This document shows positions 14,859 to 24,656 of a stretch of DNA of 64,000 nt, one piece after another (the stretch's first letter is position 1; every line of letters starts with the position of its first letter). Location: the NCBI GenBank assembly GCA_017308375.1, contig JAFKEW010000058.1, forward strand, positions 49,594-113,593, written 5' to 3'. The translations under genes and the position numbers were made by a program. This DNA comes from Alphaproteobacteria bacterium. Its GTDB lineage: Bacteria; Pseudomonadota; Alphaproteobacteria; Micropepsales; Micropepsaceae. The notes under the pieces were generated by a model. It was given only the letters and a program-made list of their open reading frames with translations, had not been told where the DNA came from and searched no databases.

Positions 14859-16172
14859 CTATGGCTGCAGCGCGAGGACCGGCAGCTCGACCTGCTCAAT
14901 ATCCTTTTGCCCATCAGAAAAACTGGCCGCGAAGGAGAGGACATAGCGGCATGGCGCAACGCCGCCCGCCTTCACCATGGCGGCAATTTTGGTATCGGTA
15001 TGATCGACGGAACCGAGCAGGCTGTCTTTCCCCGCATCGGTCACAATGCTGTCGGGATGGATGCCGATCGTCACAGCGCCTTCCGTGACGGTGACCCCCG
15101 CCGGCAGCTCATCAACCCAATCGACACTGACCAGCCACACTTCATCGATCAGCTTGACCGAAAATCGCTTCATTTTTCCAATCCTTCGCGGCCCAGCGCG
15201 CCAACGCGTGGACGCCTTCACCGATTTGACTTTGTGCGTTGCCAACACGGCCTTGCGGCGATGCGATGCGGACAGCGTGATCGCATCCTCGATCGGCATC
15301 GGCACTGGGGCGCCGATCAGTGTGACACCCGCCAAGGTGCGCGCAAACGCTCGAACGAAACCGGACAGGGCGGCAAACGGTACCCATACGCTCTGTCCGC
15401 GCGAACGGGCCGACGTTCGCGCCGTGAGCGCCAGCAGTGCCCTCATTGACGCCGCAACGCCCGACACGGCCATGCCGCTTGCCGATAATGCCAGCGAAAT
15501 GGAAGCGGATGTCGATGATGCGATCGATGCAACCGCGCGGGCTGAGAGCGATGCCGCGCCGCCGATCAGGCCAGCGCTGCGCGCGGCGCCTTTCGCCTGT
15601 CCAGAGATCGCGACCGAAGCGGACGTCGTCGCGCGAAAAGACGTGCGAGCCATTGCCCGGGCACTCAGTGCGCCCGGGCCCGTTATGATCCCGCGCGCTG
15701 CTGTCAGTGCTCGACCAACAGCGAACAGCGCAACGTGCCCAACGCTCACCGCCCAGCCCATTCCGACCGCGCGCGCCAGGGTCTGCAGCGCGACGGCCAA
15801 CGAGGGCGCGGATTCACCACGTCCAGAGATCGTCATCCGTCCGGCGAGATCGGTGCGCAAACTGTGGTATGCACGCGCCGTCGACCGCCCTGCCCCGCGC
15901 CCAGCAATGCTCGTGGACAGCCCCGGCGCCGGACGCACCACAAAACCAGCGCGGCCTCGCGCCCCAATCGCCGCCGAATAGCCAGCGCCCGGCCGCACCC
16001 CTACTGCAATGCGTTTGCGCGCAGAAAGACCCGTTGCGAGGGTGCTTGCGCCGCTGCTAACGGCTCGCGTGCCCAGCCGGGCTTCCAGCGCAAGTCCGTC
16101 ACCACCGCCATCGCTCGCGTCAGGTGCAGCCGCAATCGCGGCTTCACTGATTGCCCCAAAGCCGAGGCTCAT
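14859..16172 (-). CDS. Fibre/adaptor protein with long Ala/Ser-rich repetitive N terminus
   Basis: 437 residues. Residues 1-320 are low-complexity Ala/Ser/Arg/Gly with loosely repeated LSARA/LTART units (ALSARAMARTSF, SLSARAVASIAS, ALTARTSARSRG). The last 105 residues from MKRFSVKLIDEVWLV form a compact beta domain (VDWVDELPAGVTVTEGA, CRYVLSFAASFSDGQ) like phage fibre-tail adaptor proteins. It could be a fusion of two usually separate genes. Its start overlaps the end of the next upstream gene by 4 bp. Confidence 0.65.
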   Translation of the reverse strand: MSLGFGAISEAAIAAAPDASDGGGDGLALEARLGTRAVSSGASTLATGLSARKRIAVGVRPGAGYSAAIGARGRAGFVVRPAPGLSTSIAGRGAGRSTARAYHSLRTDLAGRMTISGRGESAPSLAVALQTLARAVGMGWAVSVGHVALFAVGRALTAARGIITGPGALSARAMARTSFRATTSASVAISGQAKGAARSAGLIGGAASLSARAVASIASSTSASISLALSASGMAVSGVAASMRALLALTARTSARSRGQSVWVPFAALSGFVRAFARTLAGVTLIGAPVPMPIEDAITLSASHRRKAVLATHKVKSVKASTRWRAGPRRIGKMKRFSVKLIDEVWLVSVDWVDELPAGVTVTEGAVTIGIHPDSIVTDAGKDSLLGSVDHTDTKIAAMVKAGGVAPCRYVLSFAASFSDGQKDIEQVELPVLALQP

Positions 16173-16612
16173 GCGCCTGCGTCATTCGCGGGCCATCCCG
16201 CGGTCACGTCATAGGCATCGCAGGTGCTGATCGTCGTCAAGGCTGCAATCGCATCCTTATGCGCGCGATTGGTGAAGATCATGGCGGTGTAATAATCACC
16301 GGCATTGAGCCCGAACGCGATCACCTCCGCCGCCGTCATCGGCACATGCGAATTGTCCGATGCGATCCAATAAAAATCCCCGGACCAGGCATCCGGCGCA
16401 ACCATCGCCATGGTCGCTGCCGCGTTGATATTGGCCCGGCTCGCATCGTCGATCTGATAGTTGTGACCCGCATAATTGCGTCCGGCTACGATCAGAGCAG
16501 CGAAATGCCCTTCGAGACGTTGAGCCGCCTCCGCCCGCGCATCGTCGATAGTACGGGTATCGCTTACAGAAATGGTTCCATCGAGATTGTGAGTGGTGAT
16601 GCGCGAGCCCAT
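16169..16612 (-). CDS. DUF4376-like tail-fibre-associated protein
   Basis: 147 residues from MGSRITTHNLDG (TGA/ATG overlap with the upstream gene). The C-terminal two thirds follow the DUF4376 pattern (ARAEAAQRLEGHFAALIVAGRNYAGHNYQIDDASRANINAAA, in segments), ending FTNRAHKDAIAALTTISTCDAYDVTAGWP. Such proteins accompany tail fibres and may act in assembly or form the fibre tip. Confidence 0.75.
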   Translation of the reverse strand: MGSRITTHNLDGTISVSDTRTIDDARAEAAQRLEGHFAALIVAGRNYAGHNYQIDDASRANINAAATMAMVAPDAWSGDFYWIASDNSHVPMTAAEVIAFGLNAGDYYTAMIFTNRAHKDAIAALTTISTCDAYDVTAGWPANDAGA

Positions 16613-17502
16613 CAGAACGAAACCTCCACACCATAAAAGGGCATTCCGTTGTTGGCTGGCGCCAAGCTGCCGGCGTAGCTGTAGAAGGGGTCGGGAAGTG
16701 CTGGCGGAAATTTCAGAGCCCAGCCGAAAATTTGTCCGGTATCGGTTGTGTTCGTGATGCCATAAAGCGTCTTTGACGCCAGCGTGGTTTGACCGTTGAA
16801 GCCGCGCATGACCGGCGAGCCAGACGTAAATCTGCATCCCGGCCAATAAAGGCCGGGCGGTTGCGGCGAAGGCATATTGAGCCAGGCCGAGGCATTATCC
16901 CCGGTGACGCCCGTGGAATCCGCCGGGATACCGGTCTGGCTGGCCAGTAGCCGGTTAGGCATCGCATTCACGGGCGAGGTATCGTAGAGGCCGATATCCA
17001 TCGTCACGCCAGTGGTACCGCTCAAGGTCACGAAATTCACGTGCAGCTTAACTTTCGTGAACCACTGCCGGATCCACACGCCGGGAAGGTTGAGGGCGTC
17101 CTGACCGGGATTTGTGCTGGATGAAACGCTCGATCCCTCCAGCCAGGAATTGGTGTACATGCGTCCGGCCGGAAGCCCCCAATCCATAGCACGAACATGC
17201 GCCGCGGGATCGGTCAGAAACACCGTCACCGTGCCGGAAAACGCCGCTACCTGCGCCCCCGCGTTCGATGATGCAATCGGCGCCGCTGCCCGTGCCAGCG
17301 TCTTTGCCGCAGCGGTGTAGACGCCGCACGACACTTCCCAATTGCCACTGGCGTCCTGCACCACGTACACACAGACATTGCCATCGCCCACCGCGGACCC
17401 GAACGATTGAAACCCGCTCGGTGCTGCACCGGCCAGCGTGATCAGCGCTGCGCTTTGCGCGCTCGATGTGTCTTTGACACGATCCGCATAAATTGAAGGC
17501 AT
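16612..17502 (-). CDS. Phage tail fibre / receptor-binding-region protein
   Basis: 296 residues from MPSIYADRVKD. It has an N-terminal small beta domain (VYVVQDASGNWEVSCGVYTAA) followed by a beta-sandwich-like region rich in Gly, Thr and aromatic residues. The start of the protein, with a short D-RV-T/D-T-S pattern, is common in minor tail proteins of siphophages. It lies in a run of overlapping fibre genes (16169-18775). Receptor binding is inferred from position. Confidence 0.65.
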   Translation of the reverse strand: MPSIYADRVKDTSSAQSAALITLAGAAPSGFQSFGSAVGDGNVCVYVVQDASGNWEVSCGVYTAAAKTLARAAAPIASSNAGAQVAAFSGTVTVFLTDPAAHVRAMDWGLPAGRMYTNSWLEGSSVSSSTNPGQDALNLPGVWIRQWFTKVKLHVNFVTLSGTTGVTMDIGLYDTSPVNAMPNRLLASQTGIPADSTGVTGDNASAWLNMPSPQPPGLYWPGCRFTSGSPVMRGFNGQTTLASKTLYGITNTTDTGQIFGWALKFPPALPDPFYSYAGSLAPANNGMPFYGVEVSF

Positions 17503-17503
17503 A

Positions 17504-18172
17504 TCAGGCGGCCGACAGCACCAACGCGCCCGGCGTGCCACCCGCAAAGCTGGCCACAACGCCCGACGAAATGACCTGTGCAGCCACTTTCCGAACCATG
17601 CCGCTGCCCGTACCGCTGGTATTGACCGCGGTTGCGCCGCTCTTGACCGTGAAGCTGTCCGCTACTGGCGATACGACATCCAGAAGCCCGGTCAGATTAC
17701 CTTGGGAGACGGCCGGGGCTGTGCCGCCAAACTCGGTGGAGTAGACAACCTTGTCGCCAGCGCCGTACCCGTGCCCTTTGGCCGTGATCACGCCGGGGGA
17801 AGCCGCCGAAATCGTGGCCGGCAACCAGGGATAATTGCCAAGATAATCCCACATCAGGAGATTACCGCCCGTCGCCGCGTCATAAATGCCAAGCGCAATC
17901 ACCGTGCCCCAATCCGCCGTCGGCTTCGGGAATGTCATCGCATTCGCATTCGAATTGGAGGATGGCGAAGATCCGGCAGCGGCGTTCCAGTCCGCGCCGG
18001 CGGTCGCCACGCGGGCATAGGACCCGCCCGCGACTTCGGTGAAACCAGTGCCGTCATCCGCGCCGACCGCGGTGAATAGGGCAATATAGCCTGTGGGCAG
18101 GGCCCCCATGGCCGTCTTGCCGACGATGTGATCAAGCACTTTCTTGGCGGTGTAGTCCGAAAAGCCGGTCAT
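17504..18172 (-). CDS. Phage tail fibre protein
   Basis: 222 residues from MTGFSDYTAKKVLDHIVG. The N-terminal block (FSDY, LDHIVGKTA, ALPTGYIALFTAVGADDGTG, YARVAT) is the conserved start of a common siphophage minor tail/fibre family, followed by a repeated beta region (ISAASPGVITAKGHGYGAGDKVVYS). The upstream in-frame ATG crosses the intrinsic terminator, so 18172 is preferred. Confidence 0.75.
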   Translation of the reverse strand: MTGFSDYTAKKVLDHIVGKTAMGALPTGYIALFTAVGADDGTGFTEVAGGSYARVATAGADWNAAAGSSPSSNSNANAMTFPKPTADWGTVIALGIYDAATGGNLLMWDYLGNYPWLPATISAASPGVITAKGHGYGAGDKVVYSTEFGGTAPAVSQGNLTGLLDVVSPVADSFTVKSGATAVNTSGTGSGMVRKVAAQVISSGVVASFAGGTPGALVLSAA

Positions 18173-18190
18173 CGGTTGCTCCTTCAACAA

Positions 18191-18216
18191 CAAAAAAGCC
18201 CGCACGAAGGCCGGGC
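18191..18216 (-). terminator. Intrinsic terminator inside the tail fibre cluster
   Basis: On the minus strand GCCCG...CGGGC is followed by TTTTTTG. It sits between the 18239-18775 gene and the next fibre gene, so it may reduce expression of the downstream fibre and lysis genes or require antitermination. Confidence 0.65.
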
Positions 18217-18238
18217 AGAATGATCTAAGTGTCTGAAT

Positions 18239-18775
18239 TCAGCCCCACGTCAGCGCCTGCACGGCACTGGGCGTGGCGGCCGCTTCCACCTCTGTCATCA
18301 GGGTGGCCAGATGTTCGCGCGCGGCATCCTTCGCGGTCTGGAAATCTTGCAGCGCGACCAATGCCTGCGCCGCCGTGTGATCCAGCAGCGCCCAGGTTCC
18401 CGCGCCGTCCTGACACCAGAGTTTTCCGCCGGCCAGCACAGCCTGCGCCAGATTGCTCTGGTCGATATCGCTGGTCGGATAAAGATGGGCCGACCCCAAC
18501 GCCGCCGAACTCACACCAGCTCGCACGGCGGCGTCACACGCCGCATAGAGTTCCGTGGTTTTGAGCCGCTTCGCGGTTTCGAGATCGGGCCCCGCATTGA
18601 CCAGCGCGCCATCTTCCACCCGAAAGAGATAAAGGTCCTGCAACAGGCCCGCGACCTGAAGCACATCCTCGCTCGCGTCCGTCACCTGACCGGCAAGGTC
18701 ATCTTCCGGGCACACACCGGCGCGCAACACGCGGCCGCTGGACTTGTCGTAAACTGCGAAGGGCGTGTTCGTCAC
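18239..18775 (-). CDS. Tail-fibre-associated protein (DUF4376-like)
   Basis: 178 residues. The C-terminal part (LKTTELYAACDAAVRAGVSSAALGSAH, DIDQSNLAQAVLAGG, WALLDHTAAQALVALQDFQTAKDAAREHLATL, read in segments) matches the helical fibre-associated pattern also seen in tail-fibre assembly proteins. The start overlaps the tail-tip gene's stop (ATGA-type). It probably assists or caps the tail tip fibres. Confidence 0.7.
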   Translation of the reverse strand: MTNTPFAVYDKSSGRVLRAGVCPEDDLAGQVTDASEDVLQVAGLLQDLYLFRVEDGALVNAGPDLETAKRLKTTELYAACDAAVRAGVSSAALGSAHLYPTSDIDQSNLAQAVLAGGKLWCQDGAGTWALLDHTAAQALVALQDFQTAKDAAREHLATLMTEVEAAATPSAVQALTWG

Positions 18776-21700
18776 CGTTTCAGCTCCGTCACCGTCATTA
18801 ACAGGCTGTTCGACGTGCAGGTCGCATCGTCCGAAACCGCCGTCACGGTATAGGTCACGGCATGCGCCACACTTTCCGTATCCACGATTGTCAGCGCGAT
18901 CGGCTGATAGACCGTGACGCCGGACCCGCCCGCCTTCACCGTACCCATGATGTTCACCGTGGCGCCGTCGATCCGCTTGATGGTGTAGGTCACCACCGGC
19001 GAGTGCCCGCCCTGACGGGTGAAATTGTCCGTGATCTGGATCAGGACTTTGGTATCGCCCTTGGCAGTATAACTGCCGTTCAGCAGCGTGGTTTCCACCG
19101 TGCCGATGGTCTTTGGCGCCGAAACAAAGATCGCGGTATTGGTGACGTTGTTGTTCTGGATGTGGTCGGTAATCACCACGTTGTTGGCGATCACGTTGGT
19201 GGCGTTAACGGTGCCAGCGTCGAGTGTGCCGCCAAAACTGCCCGTCTTGAAGATCACACTCGAATTCGTCAGGTCGACAACCGTCTTGCCGTCGGCGCTG
19301 CGCAACACCCCCAGCGTCAGCGTGCCCATATCGGCTGTGATCGACTGTAGCGAGACAACCGACATCTTCTGCGCAATCACCGAACCATCGACAATCAGTT
19401 CGGCACCCGATGCGCGCATGAGGCGCGGATTAGCCAACACCACCGCGCCACCATTTGTGATCGCGTTCGACCAGAAGGCTGCACAGCGAAACGAAACAAA
19501 GGCCGCGGTGGCGGGCGCCGCAACGATCTGGTCCACATGCAGGGTCAGGTTCGCTGGCGCCGGAACACTACGAAAATCCTGACTGCCGACTGCGCAGAAG
19601 CTGTTCGTAATCGCCGCCTTGTCCTTGTCGTACCAGACGAGCCAGACTTCCGGCACACACGTCGCACCGGCAAGCGCAACGATATCGAGCGCAACCCGGT
19701 AATTTCTTCCCGGTTCTACGGGAATGAACAGCGAGCCATTGTGACCCACCACCTGACTTCCCGACGCCGAACCGTTCACCGGATATCCGTTGCCGTCGCA
19801 ATAGACACCCTTGGTGGCGTGCATCGTGCCAAGCGCCCAATGCGTTGTGGTGTACGTCACGCCGGGGTTGAAGATGCCCCAATAATCGAGATCGCTGAAA
19901 TCGGTGTTCAGCAGCATATTGCTGGTGTCACCGAGATAGAGCTTCGACCCGGTTGCGGCACCGAACTTCAGTTCCCGGGTGCCGACAGCTTGGGCCGCGA
20001 TGGCGCCAGCTTCGACGCTGTCTGCACCCATATTCCGCGCATGCACGCCGCCATCGATGATCAGGTCGGAATCGGCCGCGCGATTACACTGCGGATTGAC
20101 GTAGAAGGCTGTCCCGTTTGAATTGGCATTGTTGATCCAATCCAGCCCGAGCGAAAACGTGCCGAAAACGACGTCCGGTGGAGCGGTAACGATACCCGTT
20201 ATTGTCCCGATGGTATCTGCCGCAGGGGGTGACGCCTGATAATTTGCGGCCGCGGTTGCAACATTGGAAAAACTGACGACGTTTCCATCCTTGTCCCGCC
20301 ACGCCACGTAACAGAACACGGCGCCATTGAAACCGGCGGTTACCAGATATTTGCAGCCCAGGCGCCAGCTTTTTCCGGGTTCCGCGGGGAAACTGATATT
20401 GGGTGCGATGCCCCGATTGGGCTCTGCAAATGTCCCTTGCGCGACAATCTTTCCGGCCGCATCGACACCCAGTGCCGCCAGTTGCGCCGCGGTGGTGTCG
20501 ATGAAGGTGTAGATGCCGTTGACGGCCCAATAACCCGGGTCCCTGAACAAGGGATCGGCCACCATGTTGGTGGTGTCGCCGATGTAAACCTTCGACGGCA
20601 GCACCGAATAACTGCTGATGTCGGCGCCATCGATCGCGTTCGTCCACGCCGTGCCATTCCAGCGGTAGAGCTTGTTATCGGTCGACAGCAGAACGATATC
20701 GGTGCCGCTATCGTTCGGCACCGGCAATGCGGCGACCTTCAACGGCGGATTGATACCGGCGGCGAGCTTGGTCAGATCGACGCTGGAATCCGTCAGGCTT
20801 GTGCCATCCAGCGCCCGGGTCCAGCCGCTTGCACCATAACGATAAAGCTCGCCATCGGTATCCAGAACGAAGATATCGCCGAGCGTACCAGTTGCTGGCA
20901 GTGCCGGCCCGCGGCCAGGCAAGGCATTCGTGGCCGGGATCAGACCCGTAATGTCGGACCCGATCAGGCCCGTGACATTCGCGGTCGTGACTGGCAACCA
21001 GTCGGACGAGGTGGTTTCGCGTGGCGAGCGCGGGCGATAGCGACCCCGCGCCTCATAGTCGGTGCTCGGCAGAATGGATTCGGAGATATCGAGAAGTCCG
21101 ACATTCCAATAATCCGTTACACCGCTGAGAACGATCGCCGCTGTCGATGCCAGCCGGACCTGATAGAACACGCCGTTGACGTCATCGACGTCCGCGTCCC
21201 ACTGCAAACGGATTGCTGCCCGGCTGCGGCCGTTGTCGCCGGGGATCGCGACGGCTGAGACCTGCCAGCCTGCAATCGCCTGCGCCGGCGGCGGCACCAA
21301 CAGAAGCGGCCCGTTCGAGACCGGTTTGTAATCCGTCGCCGGGTTCCAGTCGTAATCGCCCGGATCAACTTCGACGAGGACAAGGCCGACATCGAGATTG
21401 TCCTGATCCGTGCCGGTATCGACGCGAAAGCTCTTGGCGTCATAACCGTTGGTGGCGCTGGTCCAGGCGACGATATCGCCTGGTTCAAGCATCCAGAACG
21501 CGGGCGGGGCGACCGCCGTATGCTTGCGGAATTTGCGGCCCTCTTTGACCGCAGAGCGCATCAACCGCTGCACCTGCTCCGCATAGGGCACAAGTGTGTA
21601 TTGCACCGAAGCGAGCAGTTCGCGCCCGCCATCCTCTTCTTCCAGCGTGGGATCGATATAGGCGGGTGCATCCTTCGCCGCCCAACCTTCTTCCGGTTCG

Positions 21701-22920
21701 GGATAGGTGGCCGAACACCCGTTCACCAGCTCGCCCAGCGACGGAAACATGTCGAAGCTTTTGGCTTCGGTAATCAGCAGATCGTCATCGGTGAAGGCAA
21801 AGACCGCCGCACCCGCCGCGCCCGCATACGCCTTGTAGATGCCACCGATTTCCGCGATGCGGCCATTGCAGGCCATATCAAATGCGTCGATCAGATCGGC
21901 CGGTGTCATGTTGACCGGCACTTCGGCGCCGCAGCGGTATTGCGGCTCCTGATCGCCAGCGCTGTTGTCGACCAGCAGATCGCATTCATTCATGGCGGCG
22001 AACCATGAATCGGTCGGCAATCGCGACGGGGTCATGCTCTGCAGTCCGTAGAGCCACTTCCCGTCAAACGAGATGCCGCGCAGCACGTTGTACTCAATCA
22101 CCTTGGGATTGAGCGTGAATTCCCATGTGGACGGATCATCGAAGCGATGTGTGCCGCTGCCGCCGGCGGTGCTGTCTTTCCGCGGGTCGTAAAACTTGGC
22201 GCCGTCACCCGCGAACTTGAAGCGTGGAAAGCCGCTGAACAGATCGCTGTTCAGCCGCGCCGTCATAATGACGTAAGCGACACCCTTGCCGATCCGGCCG
22301 GACGAATAGGGATAATTCAGGTCGCCGCCGAACTGGCTGGTCAGCCACGGATCGGCAGCCGTCTGCGTCCCGTCGCAAAACTTCGCCCAGAGATAGTCCT
22401 TGCCATCCTTGCTGAATTCGGAAATCGGCGTGCCATAGCTGGTCGCCGTTCCGCCGCCCGGCCAGGTAACCAGAACATCGTTCACCCAGATCTGCCGCAG
22501 CGCCGTGATCGGCAAATCCGACAAGGATATGACCATGGTCAGATAGGCATTCGGGGTTTTGCCGTCCTGCCCCCACGTGTTGACGTAGACAAGCGAACCG
22601 GCCGTCGCCGAATAGCCGACCAGGAACGATCGCGGCAGGTCGCCGCCAAGCTGAATCGTACCCTTGATGCCGAGCTGTTGGGCCGCACTATCCGGCTTCC
22701 CGGAAATCGCCTTGGCGATATAAGAGAGCCCGATCGAGGCGAGCGTGCTCAGGGCAAACGTCAATACGCCCTGGATGATCGCGAAGGCGGTCGCGCCGAC
22801 CGTCGTCGCCGTAATCGAAACGGCCGCCAGTATCGCGGTCGAGATCGGATCGGCATGGGCCTGCGCCGGCAGCGCCAGCACCATCAATGCGGCGACGAAC
22901 AACAATCTCAGGGTGCGCAT
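18772..22920 (-). CDS. Tail tip / central fibre protein (gpJ-like)
   Basis: 1382 residues, the size of host-specificity proteins. The N terminus has two hydrophobic segments, including a signal-like MRTLRLLFVAALMVLALPAQA, then the tail-tip domain (DLPITALRQIWVNDVLV, AKFCDGTQTAADPWL, NPKVIEYNVLRGISFDGKW), a fibronectin III-like region near 540-640 (LQWDADVDDVNGVFYQVRLA), carbohydrate-binding-like beta domains, and a C-terminal adhesin-like part. The N-terminal hydrophobic stretch is unusual for gpJ but recurs in this tail type. It probably contacts the receptor and starts DNA delivery. An ATGA overlap couples it to the peptidase-like gene. Confidence 0.88.
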   Translation of the reverse strand: MRTLRLLFVAALMVLALPAQAHADPISTAILAAVSITATTVGATAFAIIQGVLTFALSTLASIGLSYIAKAISGKPDSAAQQLGIKGTIQLGGDLPRSFLVGYSATAGSLVYVNTWGQDGKTPNAYLTMVISLSDLPITALRQIWVNDVLVTWPGGGTATSYGTPISEFSKDGKDYLWAKFCDGTQTAADPWLTSQFGGDLNYPYSSGRIGKGVAYVIMTARLNSDLFSGFPRFKFAGDGAKFYDPRKDSTAGGSGTHRFDDPSTWEFTLNPKVIEYNVLRGISFDGKWLYGLQSMTPSRLPTDSWFAAMNECDLLVDNSAGDQEPQYRCGAEVPVNMTPADLIDAFDMACNGRIAEIGGIYKAYAGAAGAAVFAFTDDDLLITEAKSFDMFPSLGELVNGCSATYPEPEEGWAAKDAPAYIDPTLEEEDGGRELLASVQYTLVPYAEQVQRLMRSAVKEGRKFRKHTAVAPPAFWMLEPGDIVAWTSATNGYDAKSFRVDTGTDQDNLDVGLVLVEVDPGDYDWNPATDYKPVSNGPLLLVPPPAQAIAGWQVSAVAIPGDNGRSRAAIRLQWDADVDDVNGVFYQVRLASTAAIVLSGVTDYWNVGLLDISESILPSTDYEARGRYRPRSPRETTSSDWLPVTTANVTGLIGSDITGLIPATNALPGRGPALPATGTLGDIFVLDTDGELYRYGASGWTRALDGTSLTDSSVDLTKLAAGINPPLKVAALPVPNDSGTDIVLLSTDNKLYRWNGTAWTNAIDGADISSYSVLPSKVYIGDTTNMVADPLFRDPGYWAVNGIYTFIDTTAAQLAALGVDAAGKIVAQGTFAEPNRGIAPNISFPAEPGKSWRLGCKYLVTAGFNGAVFCYVAWRDKDGNVVSFSNVATAAANYQASPPAADTIGTITGIVTAPPDVVFGTFSLGLDWINNANSNGTAFYVNPQCNRAADSDLIIDGGVHARNMGADSVEAGAIAAQAVGTRELKFGAATGSKLYLGDTSNMLLNTDFSDLDYWGIFNPGVTYTTTHWALGTMHATKGVYCDGNGYPVNGSASGSQVVGHNGSLFIPVEPGRNYRVALDIVALAGATCVPEVWLVWYDKDKAAITNSFCAVGSQDFRSVPAPANLTLHVDQIVAAPATAAFVSFRCAAFWSNAITNGGAVVLANPRLMRASGAELIVDGSVIAQKMSVVSLQSITADMGTLTLGVLRSADGKTVVDLTNSSVIFKTGSFGGTLDAGTVNATNVIANNVVITDHIQNNNVTNTAIFVSAPKTIGTVETTLLNGSYTAKGDTKVLIQITDNFTRQGGHSPVVTYTIKRIDGATVNIMGTVKAGGSGVTVYQPIALTIVDTESVAHAVTYTVTAVSDDATCTSNSLLMTVTELKR

Positions 22921-23330
22921 CAGCCGACCCGGAAGGCCTTTGCGATCTGGGCCAGCGGCACGGTACCGAACCCATCCGGACCCAGAAAACCAGCCCGTTC
23001 ACCCATCACCACGCCCAGCGCCCAGCCTGTGACCGCACCCGGCATGACCGCGATATCGCCCTTCTGCGCCAGGCTGGGGTGCACCTCGGTCAGATGGTCC
23101 GCGACGAGCGCCAGAAGATCGCTGGCGCCCATCGTCTTCAGCGTTTTCATCGCGCCGGCGGCGGTCGAATAGGTGCCGCGGTACGACGCAGCCAGATCGA
23201 CGCCGGTCTGGGCGAAGACGCAATCGGCCGCGAACAGGGCACAGTCGTGTTCGCCCCATGCGAAGGATTTGCGATGCGCGGCCGCAACCGCCGCCTGAAG
23301 GCGGGCGCGCCAACCCGGAAGCCGTTTCAT
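22920..23330 (-). CDS. Tail assembly peptidase-like protein (DUF6950, NlpC/P60-like)
   Basis: 136 residues from MKRLPGW. WGEHDCALFAADCV carries the nucleophile-type Cys seen in NlpC/P60-like tail hydrolases; KGDIAVMPG and ALGVVMGERAGFLG follow in the expected order. It lies between the DUF2163-like protein and the tail-tip gene, the position of lambda gpK. It may cleave peptidoglycan at infection. It overlaps both neighbours by 4 bp or less. Confidence 0.8.
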   Translation of the reverse strand: MKRLPGWRARLQAAVAAAHRKSFAWGEHDCALFAADCVFAQTGVDLAASYRGTYSTAAGAMKTLKTMGASDLLALVADHLTEVHPSLAQKGDIAVMPGAVTGWALGVVMGERAGFLGPDGFGTVPLAQIAKAFRVG

Positions 23331-24013
23331 CAGTAGTAGAAATTCCGCGGCGGTACGACGACGGTTTGTGACGGTGCGGCGCGTTCCTGCCCCCAGAACA
23401 CCTGCCACGACCCGACGACGCCAGCATCCTTGTAAAACAGGTCGTTGGCCGCCCGGCGCTTCTGGCTTTCGTTGCTGCGCTTTTCTGTGCTCGCCCGTGT
23501 CAACTCTCTGGTATGACTTGCGATCGTCAGCGTGACCGAACCGGTCGGCATGCCTTTGCCGTCCAGCGGGATCGGCGGATCGTTGATCACGCATTTGTCG
23601 ACGAAGCCGACGAAACGCGACGTGGCCGCGGCGACCAGATTGCGGCTTTCGGGATCGAACAGTCCGCGCCAGATCTGGGCCGTTCCATTTTTCACATCAT
23701 AGCCGCGGACGAGATTGATGACTGTCGCGCTGATATTGCTCAGCGCCACCTTCAGCATGCGCACATCCACGCCCATCGTTAGCGGCACGTTGTCGACACT
23801 GACCAGCGTGCCGGAACCCGTGAACGTGTAGACGACCGTGGTGCCGGTTTCGACGTCGGTAACCGGCGCATCCACAACGCCCACGTCGTTCCACAGATTG
23901 AGATATTCCGGCACTCCGGTGCTTCGGTTCTTGCCGCCGACCCGGAAGAAATTGCGCCCAACCAGCCTGCCCGACTGCAGTGCGGCGCGCGTGGCAGAAT
24001 CCAATGAACGCAT
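23330..24013 (-). CDS. Minor tail protein (DUF2163-like)
   Basis: 227 residues. NFFRVGGKNRSTGVPEYLNLWNDVG and a central VTDVETGTTVVYTF region precede the pattern RFVGFVDKC, SVTLTIASHTRELTRASTEKRSNESQKR and DLFYKDAGVVGSWQVFWGQE, typical of the baseplate-hub/minor tail proteins upstream of the NlpC-like gene. The stop overlaps the following start (TGA/ATG). Confidence 0.75.
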   Translation of the reverse strand: MRSLDSATRAALQSGRLVGRNFFRVGGKNRSTGVPEYLNLWNDVGVVDAPVTDVETGTTVVYTFTGSGTLVSVDNVPLTMGVDVRMLKVALSNISATVINLVRGYDVKNGTAQIWRGLFDPESRNLVAAATSRFVGFVDKCVINDPPIPLDGKGMPTGSVTLTIASHTRELTRASTEKRSNESQKRRAANDLFYKDAGVVGSWQVFWGQERAAPSQTVVVPPRNFYY

Positions 24014-24654
24014 CAGAGCACCTGAATGGCTTCGAAGGAGATACGGCTGCGCAAGACATCGCTGCTTGCGATGCTCACCGAGCCCGGCACCATGCGCATG
24101 ACGGCCGCCGGTTTGATCAGCGTCACCGTCGTCAACAGGGCTGCGCCGGGGCGGATATTCGGGAACACCTCGAATTCCACCGTGTAGCCGCTGGAATTGG
24201 CTGTCGTATCCTCCAGCACCTGGTGCAATGCCCGCGACGGGCCGGTGCCATAGTCGAAGGCGAGGAAATCGCCTTCGGTCAGTTGATAGCCGTTGGGCAA
24301 GCCGGTGAGCGATAGCGCACGATTGTTCGCGTTCAGCGATTTGATCCGGACGAGGCTTGCGCCCAGCACCGCGCCGTCAAGGTCCGCCTGCGGACCCGCC
24401 GCGATCGGGTTCCAGACATAAAAGGTGTCGAGCGACCCGCGCAGCGAGTTGATCGAGGCCTGCGCTTTCAGCGCCTTGGCGTGCAGAATGTCATCGGACT
24501 CGATCTTGCAGGACCACAGCTCCGGCCCCAGATCCTTGACGATGATCTGACCGGCCTGGGTGCCGCTGAACGATTGCAGGTATATCGGGAAGAAAGATGC
24601 CGATTTCACGTACATCTTTTCCATCATCGATGTGCGCGGGAATGTGATGGCCAT
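24013..24654 (-). CDS. Minor tail protein
   Basis: 213 residues between the tape measure and the DUF2163-like protein, the position of a distal-tail-type protein. It shows a beta-rich pattern (LWSCKIESDDILHAKALKAQASINSLRG, AFDYGTGPSRALHQVLEDTTANSSGYTVEFEVFP). No named domain is recognised, so the role rests on position and on composition. Confidence 0.7.
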   Translation of the reverse strand: MAITFPRTSMMEKMYVKSASFFPIYLQSFSGTQAGQIIVKDLGPELWSCKIESDDILHAKALKAQASINSLRGSLDTFYVWNPIAAGPQADLDGAVLGASLVRIKSLNANNRALSLTGLPNGYQLTEGDFLAFDYGTGPSRALHQVLEDTTANSSGYTVEFEVFPNIRPGAALLTTVTLIKPAAVMRMVPGSVSIASSDVLRSRISFEAIQVL

Positions 24655-24656
24655 TG

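Noticed and set aside
15046..15981. 311-codon plus-strand frame within the Ala/Ser-rich fibre gene
   Set aside because: It mirrors the repetitive Ala/Arg codons of the minus-strand gene; late genes all read leftward here.
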